From Pseudocitrobacter cyperus (GTDB lineage: Bacteria > Pseudomonadota > Gammaproteobacteria > Enterobacterales > Enterobacteriaceae): 64,000 nucleotides of DNA. Location of the stretch: assembly GCF_039889165.1 (NCBI RefSeq), contig NZ_JAYMYY010000001.1:186001-250000 (forward strand), given 5' to 3'. Made by a program: the position numbers and the translations under genes. This document shows, piece by piece, positions 44,505-53,897 of this stretch (its first letter is position 1; every line of letters begins with the position of its first letter). A model generated the notes under the pieces. That model was not told the origin of the DNA. It saw nothing but the letters and a program-made list of their open reading frames with translations, and searched no databases.

Positions 44505-45413
44505 ATGGCTGCCCTAAATTCGAAAGTTACGAAGGCCGTCATCCCGGTAGCAGGATTAGGTACCAGGATGTTACCCGCGACGAAAGCAATTCCTAAGGAA
44601 ATGCTGCCTCTGGTCGATAAACCTTTAATTCAGTACGTGGTGAATGAATGTATCGCCGCAGGCATCACTGAAATTGTGCTGGTCACTCACTCTTCCAAAA
44701 ATTCGATCGAAAACCACTTTGATACCAGCTTCGAGCTTGAAGCCATGCTGGAAAAACGCGTGAAGCGTCAGCTTCTGGAAGAAGTGCAATCTATTTGTCC
44801 GCCACATGTCACCATTATGCAGGTGCGTCAGGGGCTGGCTAAAGGTCTGGGGCACGCGGTACTGTGCGCACACCCGGTTGTTGGTGATGAGCCGGTGGCG
44901 GTTATTCTGCCAGACGTTATTCTTGATGAATTTGAATCCGATCTCTCCCAGGATAACCTGGCAGAAATGATCAAGCGTTTTGATGAAACCGGCTCTAGCC
45001 AGATTATGGTTGAGCCCGTTGACGACGTAACGGCCTACGGTGTTGTTGATTGCAAAGGCGCGCCTCTGGCACCTGGCGATAGCGTACCGATGGTTGGGGT
45101 CGTTGAAAAACCAAAAGCGAACGTAGCGCCGTCTAATATGGCTATTGTTGGCCGCTACGTGCTGAGCGCGGATATTTGGCCGTTGCTGGCTAAAACCCCT
45201 CCGGGAGCGGGTGATGAAATTCAGTTAACCGATGCCATCGATATGCTGATCGAGAAAGAAACCGTTGAAGCCTACCACATGAAAGGTAAGAGCCACGACT
45301 GCGGTAATAAACTGGGTTATATGCAGGCGTTTGTTGAATATGGCATTCGTCATAAGACGCTGGGCGAAGATTTCAAAGTGTGGCTTAAAGACGAGCTGGG
45401 TATAGCGAAGTAA
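44505..45413 (+). CDS. galU: UTP-glucose-1-phosphate uridylyltransferase
   Basis: GalU makes UDP-glucose for galactose use, LPS core, trehalose and capsule. The 302-residue protein has the nucleotidyltransferase signature VAGLGTRMLPATKAIPKEML and the VEKP motif. It is near-identical to E. coli and monocistronic, with its own terminator. Confidence 0.98.
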   Translation: MAALNSKVTKAVIPVAGLGTRMLPATKAIPKEMLPLVDKPLIQYVVNECIAAGITEIVLVTHSSKNSIENHFDTSFELEAMLEKRVKRQLLEEVQSICPPHVTIMQVRQGLAKGLGHAVLCAHPVVGDEPVAVILPDVILDEFESDLSQDNLAEMIKRFDETGSSQIMVEPVDDVTAYGVVDCKGAPLAPGDSVPMVGVVEKPKANVAPSNMAIVGRYVLSADIWPLLAKTPPGAGDEIQLTDAIDMLIEKETVEAYHMKGKSHDCGNKLGYMQAFVEYGIRHKTLGEDFKVWLKDELGIAK

Positions 45414-45427
45414 CTTTTCCACATGAT

Positions 45428-45470
45428 AAGCCGGGTTATCGTACATAACTGTCGATATCCCGGCTTTTTT
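45428..45470 (+). terminator. Terminator of galU
   Basis: AAGCCGGG and CCCGGCTT pair around an inner loop and are followed by a T run, 15 bases after the galU stop. Confidence 0.88.
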
Positions 45471-45534
45471 ATTGCCTGGAGATAGGGACGTAAAAAAACA
45501 ACCCGGTCTGTAGCCAGTCAAAGCACAAACAGAT

Positions 45535-45563
45535 AAAAAAAACCCGCCGAAGCGGGATTTTTT
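45535..45563 (-). terminator. Terminator of hns
   Basis: On the minus strand, AATCCCGC-TTCG-GCGGGTT is followed by a T run, 14 bases after the hns stop codon. Confidence 0.9.
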
Positions 45564-45576
45564 AAGCAATTCAGGA

Positions 45577-45990
45577 TTACTCCTGGATCAGGAAATCATC
45601 CAGAGATTTACCTTGCTCATCCATTGCTTTTTTGATTACTGCCGGTGTACGACCCTGGCCAGTCCAGGTTTTAGTTTCACCGTTTTCATCAACGTAGCTG
45701 TATTTAGCAGGACGTGCAGCGCGTTTTGCTTTGGTGCCGGATTTAGCGGCAGCCATGCTGTTCAGCAATTCATTAGGGTCAATGCCATCAGCAATCAGCA
45801 TTTCACGATATTGCTGCAGTTTACGAGTACGCTCTTCGATTTCAGCGGCTGCCGCGTTTTCTTCTTCGCGACGCTCGTTAACAACAACTTCTAATTTTTC
45901 CAGCATTTCTTCAAGCGTTTCAAGGGTGCATTCTCTTGCCTGCGCACGAAGAGTACGGATGTTGTTCAAAATTTTAAGTGCTTCGCTCAT
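45577..45990 (-). CDS. hns: Nucleoid protein H-NS
   Basis: H-NS binds AT-rich DNA and silences horizontally acquired and many stress genes. Of 137 residues, the N-terminal coiled coil mediates oligomerisation and the C-terminal domain binds the minor groove with the QGR motif in WTGQGRTPAVI. It is near-identical to E. coli H-NS. The long AT-rich region upstream fits its known autoregulation. Confidence 0.98.
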   Translation of the reverse strand: MSEALKILNNIRTLRAQARECTLETLEEMLEKLEVVVNERREEENAAAAEIEERTRKLQQYREMLIADGIDPNELLNSMAAAKSGTKAKRAARPAKYSYVDENGETKTWTGQGRTPAVIKKAMDEQGKSLDDFLIQE

Positions 45991-46869
45991 TGTAGTAATC
46001 TCAAACTTATATTGGGGGTGGTTTGTTGAAGTAATAATAGAGCGATAAATTCAGATGTGCAATAGGCAGCAATGTAAGGAATTCAAAATAACGTGTTATT
46101 TGGTGCTTTTATTAATATCTAAAAGTTAAATTCTTAGTGTTGCCTCACAACTTTGCCCTGCCTATTGTCTGGGATAACTGAACTATAAGGCGCAGGAATG
46201 CTGAGCTATAGGGGAGGAGATAAGGGAGAGAATACTCCGTATGGATAAATATCAACCTTATGTATTAGTCACCTCGTATCAATTTTGTTCGCTTCTTTAT
46301 AGGTTATGAATGGTTACTATCCTAAATCATATGCCTGATACGTTGTCGAAGCCGCTACCTTACAGTGATAGTAACATTGCGGGTCAGGGGTCGAGCAACA
46401 TAATAACAGTGTGATACGCCGCATACTGACAATAGCTTCATACAGAAGAAACGTAGCGATTATTCCCTGTGATTTTCCTATTAAATCCATAGTTATGACG
46501 ATGTTATTATACTGCTATTGACATTTTAATCCTCTGGCGCGGCGGGGTTCACATCACATCGGTATCCGTTCTTGCGTTAAACGATATTTCCTATTTATTG
46601 AAGGAACTATTATTTTTGATGTTGGTCGGTGTCGTTGTCGCTCAGGATGAGATTTTTTGGGTAAAGCCACAACTGCCGTGCCCTGGCTGCAAATTATCGT
46701 TTTAGGTTGGCTCAACTGGCAGCAGCGCGGAATGATTCATCTTCATTAATGTTTAAACACATCTGCTCAAATACGTTAACCACAAGTTTTGTATGTCCAG
46801 AGTCTGGTCAGGATAAAATATGGTACACTGCCGACGTCTGAAAACGTATTGATTAGGGTTTCCCGGCCA
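45991..46869. other. hns-tdk divergent spacer, no gene identified
   Basis: 879 bases, strongly AT-rich near hns. I see only short open stretches without ribosome binding sites, including one ending VLGWLNWQQRGMIHLH near 46750, and several stop codons in each frame. It must hold the hns and tdk promoters (a TACACT -10-like element lies near 46822). No RNA gene was recognised. Confidence 0.5.
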
Positions 46870-47490
46870 ATGGCACAACTTTATTTCTACTACTCTGCAA
46901 TGAATGCAGGTAAGTCTACGGCGCTTCTGCAGTCATCCTACAACTACCAGGAACGTGGGATGCGCACCATGGTTTATACCGCCGAAATTGATGACCGTTT
47001 CGGCGCGGGTAAGGTGAGCTCGCGTATCGGCCTCTCATCGCCGGCAAAGCTGTTTAACCAGAATAGCCAGCTATTCGATGAAATACTCGCTGAGAACGCC
47101 CGTGAGGCCATCAACTGCGTTTTGGTGGACGAATGCCAGTTCCTGACGCGACAGCAGGTCTACGCGCTCTCTGACGTTGTTGACCAACTGGATATCCCTG
47201 TTCTGTGTTATGGGCTGAGGACAGACTTCCGGGGTGAGTTGTTTAGTGGCAGCCAATATTTACTGGCGCTGTCAGACAAACTGGTAGAATTAAAAACAAT
47301 TTGCTTCTGTGGTCGCAAGGCCAGCATGGTATTACGCCTGGATCAGGAAGGTCGCCCCTATAACGAAGGTGAGCAGGTGGTTATCGGCGGCAACGAACGC
47401 TACGTTTCCGTTTGTCGTAAACATTATAAAGAAGCACTGGAAGAGGGCTCTCTGGCTGTCATCCAGGATAAACATCGTCGCAGTCGTTAA
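46870..47490 (+). CDS. tdk: Thymidine kinase
   Basis: A 206-residue type II thymidine kinase of the salvage pathway. The P-loop is AMNAGKSTALL, the Asp-Glu motif is VDECQFL, and zinc-binding cysteines are in CFCGRKA and VCRKHY. The ATG at 46870 gives the E. coli N-terminus MAQLYFYYSAMN; longer in-frame starts upstream are not conserved. Confidence 0.96.
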   Translation: MAQLYFYYSAMNAGKSTALLQSSYNYQERGMRTMVYTAEIDDRFGAGKVSSRIGLSSPAKLFNQNSQLFDEILAENAREAINCVLVDECQFLTRQQVYALSDVVDQLDIPVLCYGLRTDFRGELFSGSQYLLALSDKLVELKTICFCGRKASMVLRLDQEGRPYNEGEQVVIGGNERYVSVCRKHYKEALEEGSLAVIQDKHRRSR

Positions 47491-47600
47491 ACCTCCTGAC
47501 AACGTCACGATACGCTCCGTTTACGCTGTGCGCTAATCTGGCGTGAGCGGAGAACTCTTCTTTTTTATTCATGCTGTTTATTTGAAATGACGATGTAAAA

Positions 47601-47626
47601 AAAAGCCCCATCCTGAGATGGGGCTT
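47601..47626 (-). terminator. Terminator of adhE
   Basis: A 10-base stem AAGCCCCATC/GATGGGGCTT with loop CTGA is followed, on the minus strand, by a T run; it lies about 30 bases after adhE. Confidence 0.93.
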
Positions 47627-47653
47627 CGTTTAATGCGCTAGCTTAGCGGGGAA

Positions 47654-50332
47654 TTAAGCGGATTTCTTCGCTTTCTTCTCAGCCTTAACCGGTGCTGCAG
47701 TTTCTTTCTTCGCGACGATATCACTTTCTGTAAATTCACGTCCGTAGAAGGTATCCAGCAGAATCTGTTTCAGCTCGGCGATCAGCGGGTAGCGCGGGTT
47801 AGCGCCGGTACACTGGTCATCGAAGGCATCTTCAGACAGCTTGTCTACGTGAGCCAGGAAGTCTGCTTCCTGAACGCCTGCTTCGCGGATAGATTTAGGA
47901 ATACCCAGCTCAGCCTTAACGCTTTCCAGCCATGCCAGCAGTTTTTCGATTTTCGCTGCGGTACGGTCGCCCGGAGCGCTCAGGCCCAGGTGGTCAGCAA
48001 TTTCAGCGTAACGACGACGTGCCTGCGGACGGTCATACTGGCTGAATGCAGTCTGTTTAGTCGGGTTATCGTTCGCGTTGTAGCGAATGACGTTACAGAT
48101 CAACAGGGCGTTCGCCAGACCGTGAGGAATGTGGAACTGAGAACCCAGTTTGTGCGCCATGGAGTGACATACACCCAGGAAGGCGTTAGCAAACGCGATA
48201 CCTGCGATGGTTGCGGCACTGTGAACGCGTTCACGAGCAACCGGGTTTTTAGACCCTTCGTGGTAAGACGCCGGCAGGTTTTCTTTCAGCAGTTTCAGAG
48301 CCTGCAGAGCCTGACCATCGGAGAACTCAGATGCCAGTACGGAAACGTAAGCTTCCAGGGCGTGAGTGACCGCATCGAGACCACCGAAAGCACACAGGGA
48401 TTTCGGCATGTCCATAACCAGGTTGGCATCGACAATCGCCATATCCGGAGTCAGCGCGTAGTCTGCCAGTGGATATTTCTGACCAGTTGCATCATCGGTT
48501 ACAACAGCGAACGGCGTCACTTCAGAACCCGTACCAGAAGTGGTAGTGACCGCGATCATTTTCGCTTTCACGCCCATTTTCGGGAATTTATAGATACGCT
48601 TACGGATATCCATAAAGCGCAGCGCCAGTTCTTCGAAGTGGGTTTCCGGATGTTCGTACATTACCCACATGATTTTCGCAGCATCCATCGGGGAACCGCC
48701 GCCCAGCGCGATAATCACATCTGGTTTGAAGGAGTTAGCCAGTTCTGCACCTTTACGAACAACGGTCAGCGTCGGGTCTGCTTCAACTTCAAAGAATACT
48801 TCAGTTTCAACGCCAGCCGCTTTCAGCACAGAAGTGATCTGGTCAGCGTAGCCGTTGTTGAACAGGAAGCGGTCAGTCACGATGAGCGCACGTTTGTGGC
48901 CATCAGTAATCACTTCATCCAGCGCGATTGGCAGAGAGCCACGGCGGAAGTAGATAGATTTCGGAAGTTTGTGCCACAACATGTTTTCAGCTCGCTTAGC
49001 AACGGTTTTCTTGTTGATCAGGTGTTTCGGACCAACGTTTTCAGAGATGGAGTTACCACCCCAGGAACCACAACCCAGAGTCAGGGAAGGTGCGAGTTTG
49101 AAGTTATACAGGTCACCGATACCACCCTGAGACGCCGGGGTGTTGATCAGAATACGTGCGGTTTTCATCATCTGACCGAAGTAAGCGACGCGTTCCGGCT
49201 GGTTATCCTGGTCGGTGTACAGGCAAGAGGTGTGGCCGATACCGCCCATTGCAACCAGTTTTTCCGCTTTCAGCACTGCATCTTCGAAATCTTTGGCGCG
49301 ATACATTGCCAGAGTCGGAGAGAGTTTTTCGTGTGCAAACGGTTCGCTTTCATCGACAACTTTTACTTCGCCGATCAGAATTTTGGTGGTCGCCGGGACG
49401 GTGAAACCAGCCAGTTCAGCGATTTTAACCGCAGGCTGACCTACGATTGCCGCATTCAGCGCGCCATTTTTCAGAATGATGTCCTGAACGGCTTTCAGCT
49501 CTTTGCCCTGCAGCATGTAACCGCCATGGCTTGCAAAACGTTCACGAACAGCGTCATAGACGGAATCAACCACAACAACGGACTGCTCAGATGCACAGAT
49601 TACGCCGTTATCGAAGGTTTTAGACATCAGAACAGATGCAACGGCACGTTTGATATCAGCAGTTTCATCGATAACAACCGGGGTGTTACCTGCGCCAACG
49701 CCGATTGCTGGTTTACCGGAGCTGTATGCTGCTTTAACCATACCAGGACCACCGGTCGCGAGGATCAGGTTGATGTCCGGGTGGTGCATCAGTGCGTTAG
49801 AAAGTTCAACAGACGGTTGGTCAATCCAGCCGATCAGATCTTTCGGTGCGCCAGCAGCGATAGCTGCCTGCAGGACGATGTCTGCTGCTTTGTTCGTTGC
49901 ATCTTTAGCACGCGGATGCGGGGAGAAGATGATGGCATTACGGGTCTTCAGGCTGATCAGTGATTTAAAGATAGCGGTAGAAGTCGGGTTGGTAGTCGGG
50001 ACGATACCACAGATAATGCCGATAGGTTCAGCGATGGTGATGGTACCGAAAGTGTCGTCTTCAGAGAGGACGCCACAGGTTTTTTCATCTTTATAGGCGT
50101 TATAGATGTATTCGGAAGCAAAGTGGTTTTTGATGACTTTATCTTCAATAATACCCATGCCGGATTCGGCAACAGCCATTTTTGCGAGAGGGATTCGAGC
50201 ATCTGCGGCAGCCAGAGCGGCAGCGCGGAAGATTTTGTCGACTTGTTCTTGAGTGAAACTGGCATATTCACGCTGGGCTTTTTTTACGCGCTCGACGAGT
50301 GCGTTAAGTTCAGCGACATTAGTAACAGCCAT
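47654..50332 (-). CDS. adhE: Bifunctional aldehyde/alcohol dehydrogenase
   Basis: AdhE converts acetyl-CoA to ethanol in two NADH-dependent steps during fermentation and forms long helical filaments (spirosomes). Of 892 residues, the N-terminal half is the CoA-acylating aldehyde dehydrogenase with the catalytic Cys in NGVICASEQS. The C-terminal half is the iron alcohol dehydrogenase with metal-binding HSMAHKLGSQFHIPHG. It is one residue longer than E. coli AdhE, in the lysine/alanine-rich tail. Confidence 0.98.
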   Translation of the reverse strand: MAVTNVAELNALVERVKKAQREYASFTQEQVDKIFRAAALAAADARIPLAKMAVAESGMGIIEDKVIKNHFASEYIYNAYKDEKTCGVLSEDDTFGTITIAEPIGIICGIVPTTNPTSTAIFKSLISLKTRNAIIFSPHPRAKDATNKAADIVLQAAIAAGAPKDLIGWIDQPSVELSNALMHHPDINLILATGGPGMVKAAYSSGKPAIGVGAGNTPVVIDETADIKRAVASVLMSKTFDNGVICASEQSVVVVDSVYDAVRERFASHGGYMLQGKELKAVQDIILKNGALNAAIVGQPAVKIAELAGFTVPATTKILIGEVKVVDESEPFAHEKLSPTLAMYRAKDFEDAVLKAEKLVAMGGIGHTSCLYTDQDNQPERVAYFGQMMKTARILINTPASQGGIGDLYNFKLAPSLTLGCGSWGGNSISENVGPKHLINKKTVAKRAENMLWHKLPKSIYFRRGSLPIALDEVITDGHKRALIVTDRFLFNNGYADQITSVLKAAGVETEVFFEVEADPTLTVVRKGAELANSFKPDVIIALGGGSPMDAAKIMWVMYEHPETHFEELALRFMDIRKRIYKFPKMGVKAKMIAVTTTSGTGSEVTPFAVVTDDATGQKYPLADYALTPDMAIVDANLVMDMPKSLCAFGGLDAVTHALEAYVSVLASEFSDGQALQALKLLKENLPASYHEGSKNPVARERVHSAATIAGIAFANAFLGVCHSMAHKLGSQFHIPHGLANALLICNVIRYNANDNPTKQTAFSQYDRPQARRRYAEIADHLGLSAPGDRTAAKIEKLLAWLESVKAELGIPKSIREAGVQEADFLAHVDKLSEDAFDDQCTGANPRYPLIAELKQILLDTFYGREFTESDIVAKKETAAPVKAEKKAKKSA

Positions 50333-50818
50333 AAATGCTCTCCTGATAATGTTAAACTTTTTTAGTAAATCATTTGCTCGACAAGTCAGTATAGACAGTG
50401 CACTACCAGCTTGCTTAGACCTTAAAGGAACAATTCACAACCCGTTCCCGATTCACTGATTTACTAAAAGAGCTTCGTACTCAAAGAGCCTGAGACATCC
50501 GTTTTCAGGTAACCCCTGGGGGCTATCGGCGTAATCAAGATTACTCACTTCTGAGTATGAAATATGTGATCGGCGTCAAGATTATGCCAAGCTGACACCT
50601 TTCAGCAGCCCCATTTTAGTAAAGATTGTAAATTGTTAACATATGGTTGTAATGATTAAACGCAGATTAGCATAATTTAAATCAATATATAACATTCTGT
50701 ATTTTCCGGCTTTTTGTAGAATTTTGATGAAGAATCCTGATAAACAGCGTATCTTCAGCGGAGTTTTTGCATTCATTTTTCGTCAACTACCACTTTTAGT
50801 CATGTTTCGGAGTTCGCT
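50333..50818. other. adhE-ychE divergent regulatory region
   Basis: 486 bases without a convincing gene. In E. coli the corresponding region carries a long adhE leader and sites for Cra, NarL, Fis and RpoS-dependent expression. I could not assign individual sites here with confidence. Confidence 0.5.
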
Positions 50819-51466
50819 GTGACTCAGGTTTTGTTCGATTTTCCGATTTTTGTGAAATTTTTCATTGGCTTATTCGCGTTGGTCAACCCTGTCGGGATCA
50901 TTCCTGTCTTTATCAGCATGACGAGCTACCAGACGGCGGCGGCGCGCAACAAGACCAATATGACGGCGAACCTCTCGGTTGCCATTATCCTCTGGACATC
51001 GCTGTTTCTGGGGGATGGCATCCTGCAACTTTTCGGGATTTCCATTGACTCTTTTCGAATTGCAGGCGGCATCCTGGTGGTGACTATCGCGATGTCAATG
51101 ATCAGCGGTAAGTTGGGGGAAGATAAGCAGAACAAGCAGGAGAAATCAGAAACGGCAATTCGTGAAAGCGTGGGGGTTGTGCCGTTGGCGTTGCCGCTGA
51201 TGGCGGGGCCGGGGGCGATCAGTTCCACTATTGTATGGGGCACTCGCTTTCATACGCTGCCTTATCTTGCTGGTTTTACGTTGGCGATTGCGTTGTTTGC
51301 CTTCTGTTGCTGGGGGCTGTTCAGAATTGCGCCCTGGCTGGTTCGCTTGTTGGGGCAAACGGGGATCAACGTGATTACCCGTATCATGGGGCTGTTGCTG
51401 ATGGCGCTGGGGATTGAATTTATTGTCACCGGAATAAAAGCAATTTTCCCCGGGCTCGTTGGTTAA
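50819..51466 (+). CDS. ychE: MarC family membrane protein YchE
   Basis: A 215-residue inner-membrane protein with six predicted helices, homologous to E. coli YchE. The MarC family was once linked to multiple antibiotic resistance, which was not confirmed, so its function is open. The start is GTG at 50819 with CGGAG at 50808-50812. A hairpin ACCGGCA/TGCCGGT (51480-51506) after the stop lacks a T run and is only a weak terminator candidate. Confidence 0.93.
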   Translation: MTQVLFDFPIFVKFFIGLFALVNPVGIIPVFISMTSYQTAAARNKTNMTANLSVAIILWTSLFLGDGILQLFGISIDSFRIAGGILVVTIAMSMISGKLGEDKQNKQEKSETAIRESVGVVPLALPLMAGPGAISSTIVWGTRFHTLPYLAGFTLAIALFAFCCWGLFRIAPWLVRLLGQTGINVITRIMGLLLMALGIEFIVTGIKAIFPGLVG

Positions 51467-52181
51467 CCTCTTTTTATTGACCGGCAGAGACAATCTGCTT
51501 TGCCGGTTGCTTAATTATTCGCAAAACATATCGAAAATAGTGCTAAGTCGTTTAATGATAAGTGTTAGTGATAGTTTGAAAAATATTTTAATATCATCAG
51601 GTTAACACTGCCCATCTCACCTCGTCCTCCTCTCTTTCATGTTATTTCCCTCACACTATACTGTTACGCTTGCTGTTAGATAATTGAAATGATATTAGTA
51701 ATTTTGCCAGTCAGGCAGATTAATGTACTAAATAACGAACAAATGTTAATTTTTTGTACATAAAGTGAGCGGTGGCATCCTCACGGAGTTTGTTGTCGGG
51801 AAGGGTATTTGTTTGTTATTGAAATATAAGGAAATACCTCTCTTTTATAGGCGCGGACGCTGGCTTGTTATTGAGCGAGATGCCGATGAAAAGAGAATTG
51901 CTTAACAAATTTGCAAATTATATTGGCGGCAAAGAAAGCCATTTGGTACTTTCCGGCCTTATACCTTCGCGGTAATAGAAATATAAAGGGTGGCTCGACA
52001 GGGGAGACGCCTTGAATGAATCGACGTCAGGTTGCCAAAGAGCGGCCGTAATAAAAAAGTCGGTGATAGCAAGCAGTACAAAAAACTGGCAGACGCAAAA
52101 GCTCCTGCGCTGTACAGAGACCCCAAAGGGGATAACAGGCTGGCCTTAGCCAGTAATTATAATGAGCGGAGTATCAACACA
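51467..52181. other. ychE-oppA spacer and opp leader
   Basis: 715 bases, AT-rich on the left. It contains a 31-codon frame at 51880-51975 (see separate entry) and a 50-codon stretch (52032-52181) open in frame with oppA but lacking its conservation. Near oppA are the small hairpins CCCCAAAGGGG and CTGGC-CTTA-GCCAG. The CAACACA just before the oppA ATG resembles a GcvB-binding site. Confidence 0.5.
51880..51975 (+). pseudogene. Possible remnant of an ABC exporter gene
   Basis: A 31-codon frame reading MPMKRELLNKFANYIGGK, then ESHLVLSGLIPSR. This resembles the first 25 or so residues of exporter-type ABC transporters, whose N-termini typically read like LLxKFxxYIGGKxxxLxLSxxLS before the first helix. 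The frame then stops. It could be a decayed gene start or chance similarity. Confidence 0.25.
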
Positions 52182-53813
52182 ATGTCCATCATCACGAAGA
52201 AAAGCGTAATCGCTGCGGGAATTTTAACGGCGCTATTGGCAGGGAATGCAGCAATGGCTGCTGATGTGCCCGCAGGCGTACAGTTGGCAGAAAAACAGAC
52301 GCTGGTGCGTAATAACGGCTCTGAAGTACAGTCTCTCGACCCGCACAAAATTGAAGGCGTTCCGGAATCCAACATTAGCCGTGACCTGTTTGAAGGCCTG
52401 CTGGTCAGCGACCTTGAAGGTCATCCGGTAGCTGGCGTAGCGGAGTCCTGGGATAATAAAGATTTTAAAGTCTGGACGTTCCATCTGCGCAAAGACGCGA
52501 AGTGGTCTGATGGTTCTCCGGTTACAGCGCAGGATTTCGTGTATAGCTGGCAGCGCTCGGTTGATCCCAATACCGCCTCACCGTATGCAAGTTACTTGCA
52601 GTACGGCCATATCGCCAATATTGATGGCATCCTTGAAGGGAAAAAACCGATTACCGATCTTGGCGTAAAAGCCATTGACGATCACACGTTAGAAGTCACG
52701 TTGAGTGAGCCTGTTCCCTATTTCTATAAACTGCTGGTTCACCCGTCAACCTCCCCGGTTCCAAAAGCCGCCATTGAGAAATTTGGCGAAAAATGGACGC
52801 AGCCTGCCAATATTGTCACCAACGGCGCATATAAATTAAAAGACTGGGTCGTCAATGAGCGTATCGTTCTTGAGCGTAGCCCGACATACTGGGATAACGC
52901 TAAAACCGTGGTGAATCAGGTAACGTACCTGCCAATCTCTTCCGAAGTGACGGACGTTAACCGCTATCGCAGCGGTGAAATCGACATGACCTATAACAAT
53001 ATGCCGATTGAGCTGTTCCAGAAACTGAAAAAAGAGATCCCTGACGAAGTTCATGTCGACCCATATCTCTGCACCTATTATTACGAAATTAATAACCAGA
53101 AAGCGCCATTCACCGATGTGCGCGTGCGCACCGCGCTGAAACTGGGTATGGATCGCGATATTATCGTTAATAAGGTTAAAGCCCAGGGCGATAAACCTGC
53201 GTTCGGTTATACACCGCCGTATACCGATGGCGCAAAATTGACCCAGCCAGAATGGTTTAGCTGGAGCCAGGAAAAACGTAATGAAGAAGCGAAAAAACTG
53301 CTGGCTGAAGCGGGTTATACCGCAGATAAACCATTAACGATCAATCTGCTGTACAACACATCTGATCTCCACAAAAAGCTGGCCATCGCGGCCTCTTCTC
53401 TGTGGAAGAAAAACATTGGCGTCAATGTTAAACTGGTCAACCAGGAGTGGAAAACCTTCCTCGATACACGTCATCAGGGGACATTCGATGTCGCGCGCGC
53501 TGGCTGGTGTGCCGACTATAACGAGCCGACATCCTTCCTGAATACCATGTTGTCAAACAGCTCAATGAATACCGCGCACTATAAGAGCCCGGCGTTCGAT
53601 AGCATTATGGCGGAAACGCTGAAAGCAACGGACGAGGCGCAGCGTGCTGCGTTGTACGATAAAGCAGAGCAGCAACTGGATAAAGACAGCGCAATTGTTC
53701 CGGTTTATTACTACGTGAACGCGCGTCTGGTGAAACCGTGGGTCGGCGGTTATACCGGTAAAGACCCATTGGATAATACGTATACTAAAAATATGTACAT
53801 TGTGAAGCACTAA
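52182..53813 (+). CDS. oppA: Periplasmic oligopeptide-binding protein
   Basis: OppA binds peptides of two to five residues for OppBCDF. The 543-residue precursor has the signal peptide AAGILTALLAGNAAMA (cleaved before ADVPAG) and the SBP_bac_5 fold. The start ATG at 52182 gives the E. coli N-terminus; an in-frame upstream extension of 50 codons is ignored because the signal peptide would then be internal. GGAG lies 10 bases upstream, and the CA-rich start region suits GcvB repression. Confidence 0.97.
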   Translation: MSIITKKSVIAAGILTALLAGNAAMAADVPAGVQLAEKQTLVRNNGSEVQSLDPHKIEGVPESNISRDLFEGLLVSDLEGHPVAGVAESWDNKDFKVWTFHLRKDAKWSDGSPVTAQDFVYSWQRSVDPNTASPYASYLQYGHIANIDGILEGKKPITDLGVKAIDDHTLEVTLSEPVPYFYKLLVHPSTSPVPKAAIEKFGEKWTQPANIVTNGAYKLKDWVVNERIVLERSPTYWDNAKTVVNQVTYLPISSEVTDVNRYRSGEIDMTYNNMPIELFQKLKKEIPDEVHVDPYLCTYYYEINNQKAPFTDVRVRTALKLGMDRDIIVNKVKAQGDKPAFGYTPPYTDGAKLTQPEWFSWSQEKRNEEAKKLLAEAGYTADKPLTINLLYNTSDLHKKLAIAASSLWKKNIGVNVKLVNQEWKTFLDTRHQGTFDVARAGWCADYNEPTSFLNTMLSNSSMNTAHYKSPAFDSIMAETLKATDEAQRAALYDKAEQQLDKDSAIVPVYYYVNARLVKPWVGGYTGKDPLDNTYTKNMYIVKH

Positions 53814-53897
53814 TGGCAGTACGTGAGGCAGGCATTGCCTGTCTCACTGTGTCTCGCTTATCGCATTATTGAAGGCACTGGCCAAAAGGTACGGGCA

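Noticed and set aside
47849..49963. A 704-codon open frame on the plus strand opposite adhE.
   Set aside because: It is antisense to a highly expressed, codon-biased gene; its composition is rich in Arg, Phe and Cys and it matches no protein. Long antisense frames are common under strong codon bias.
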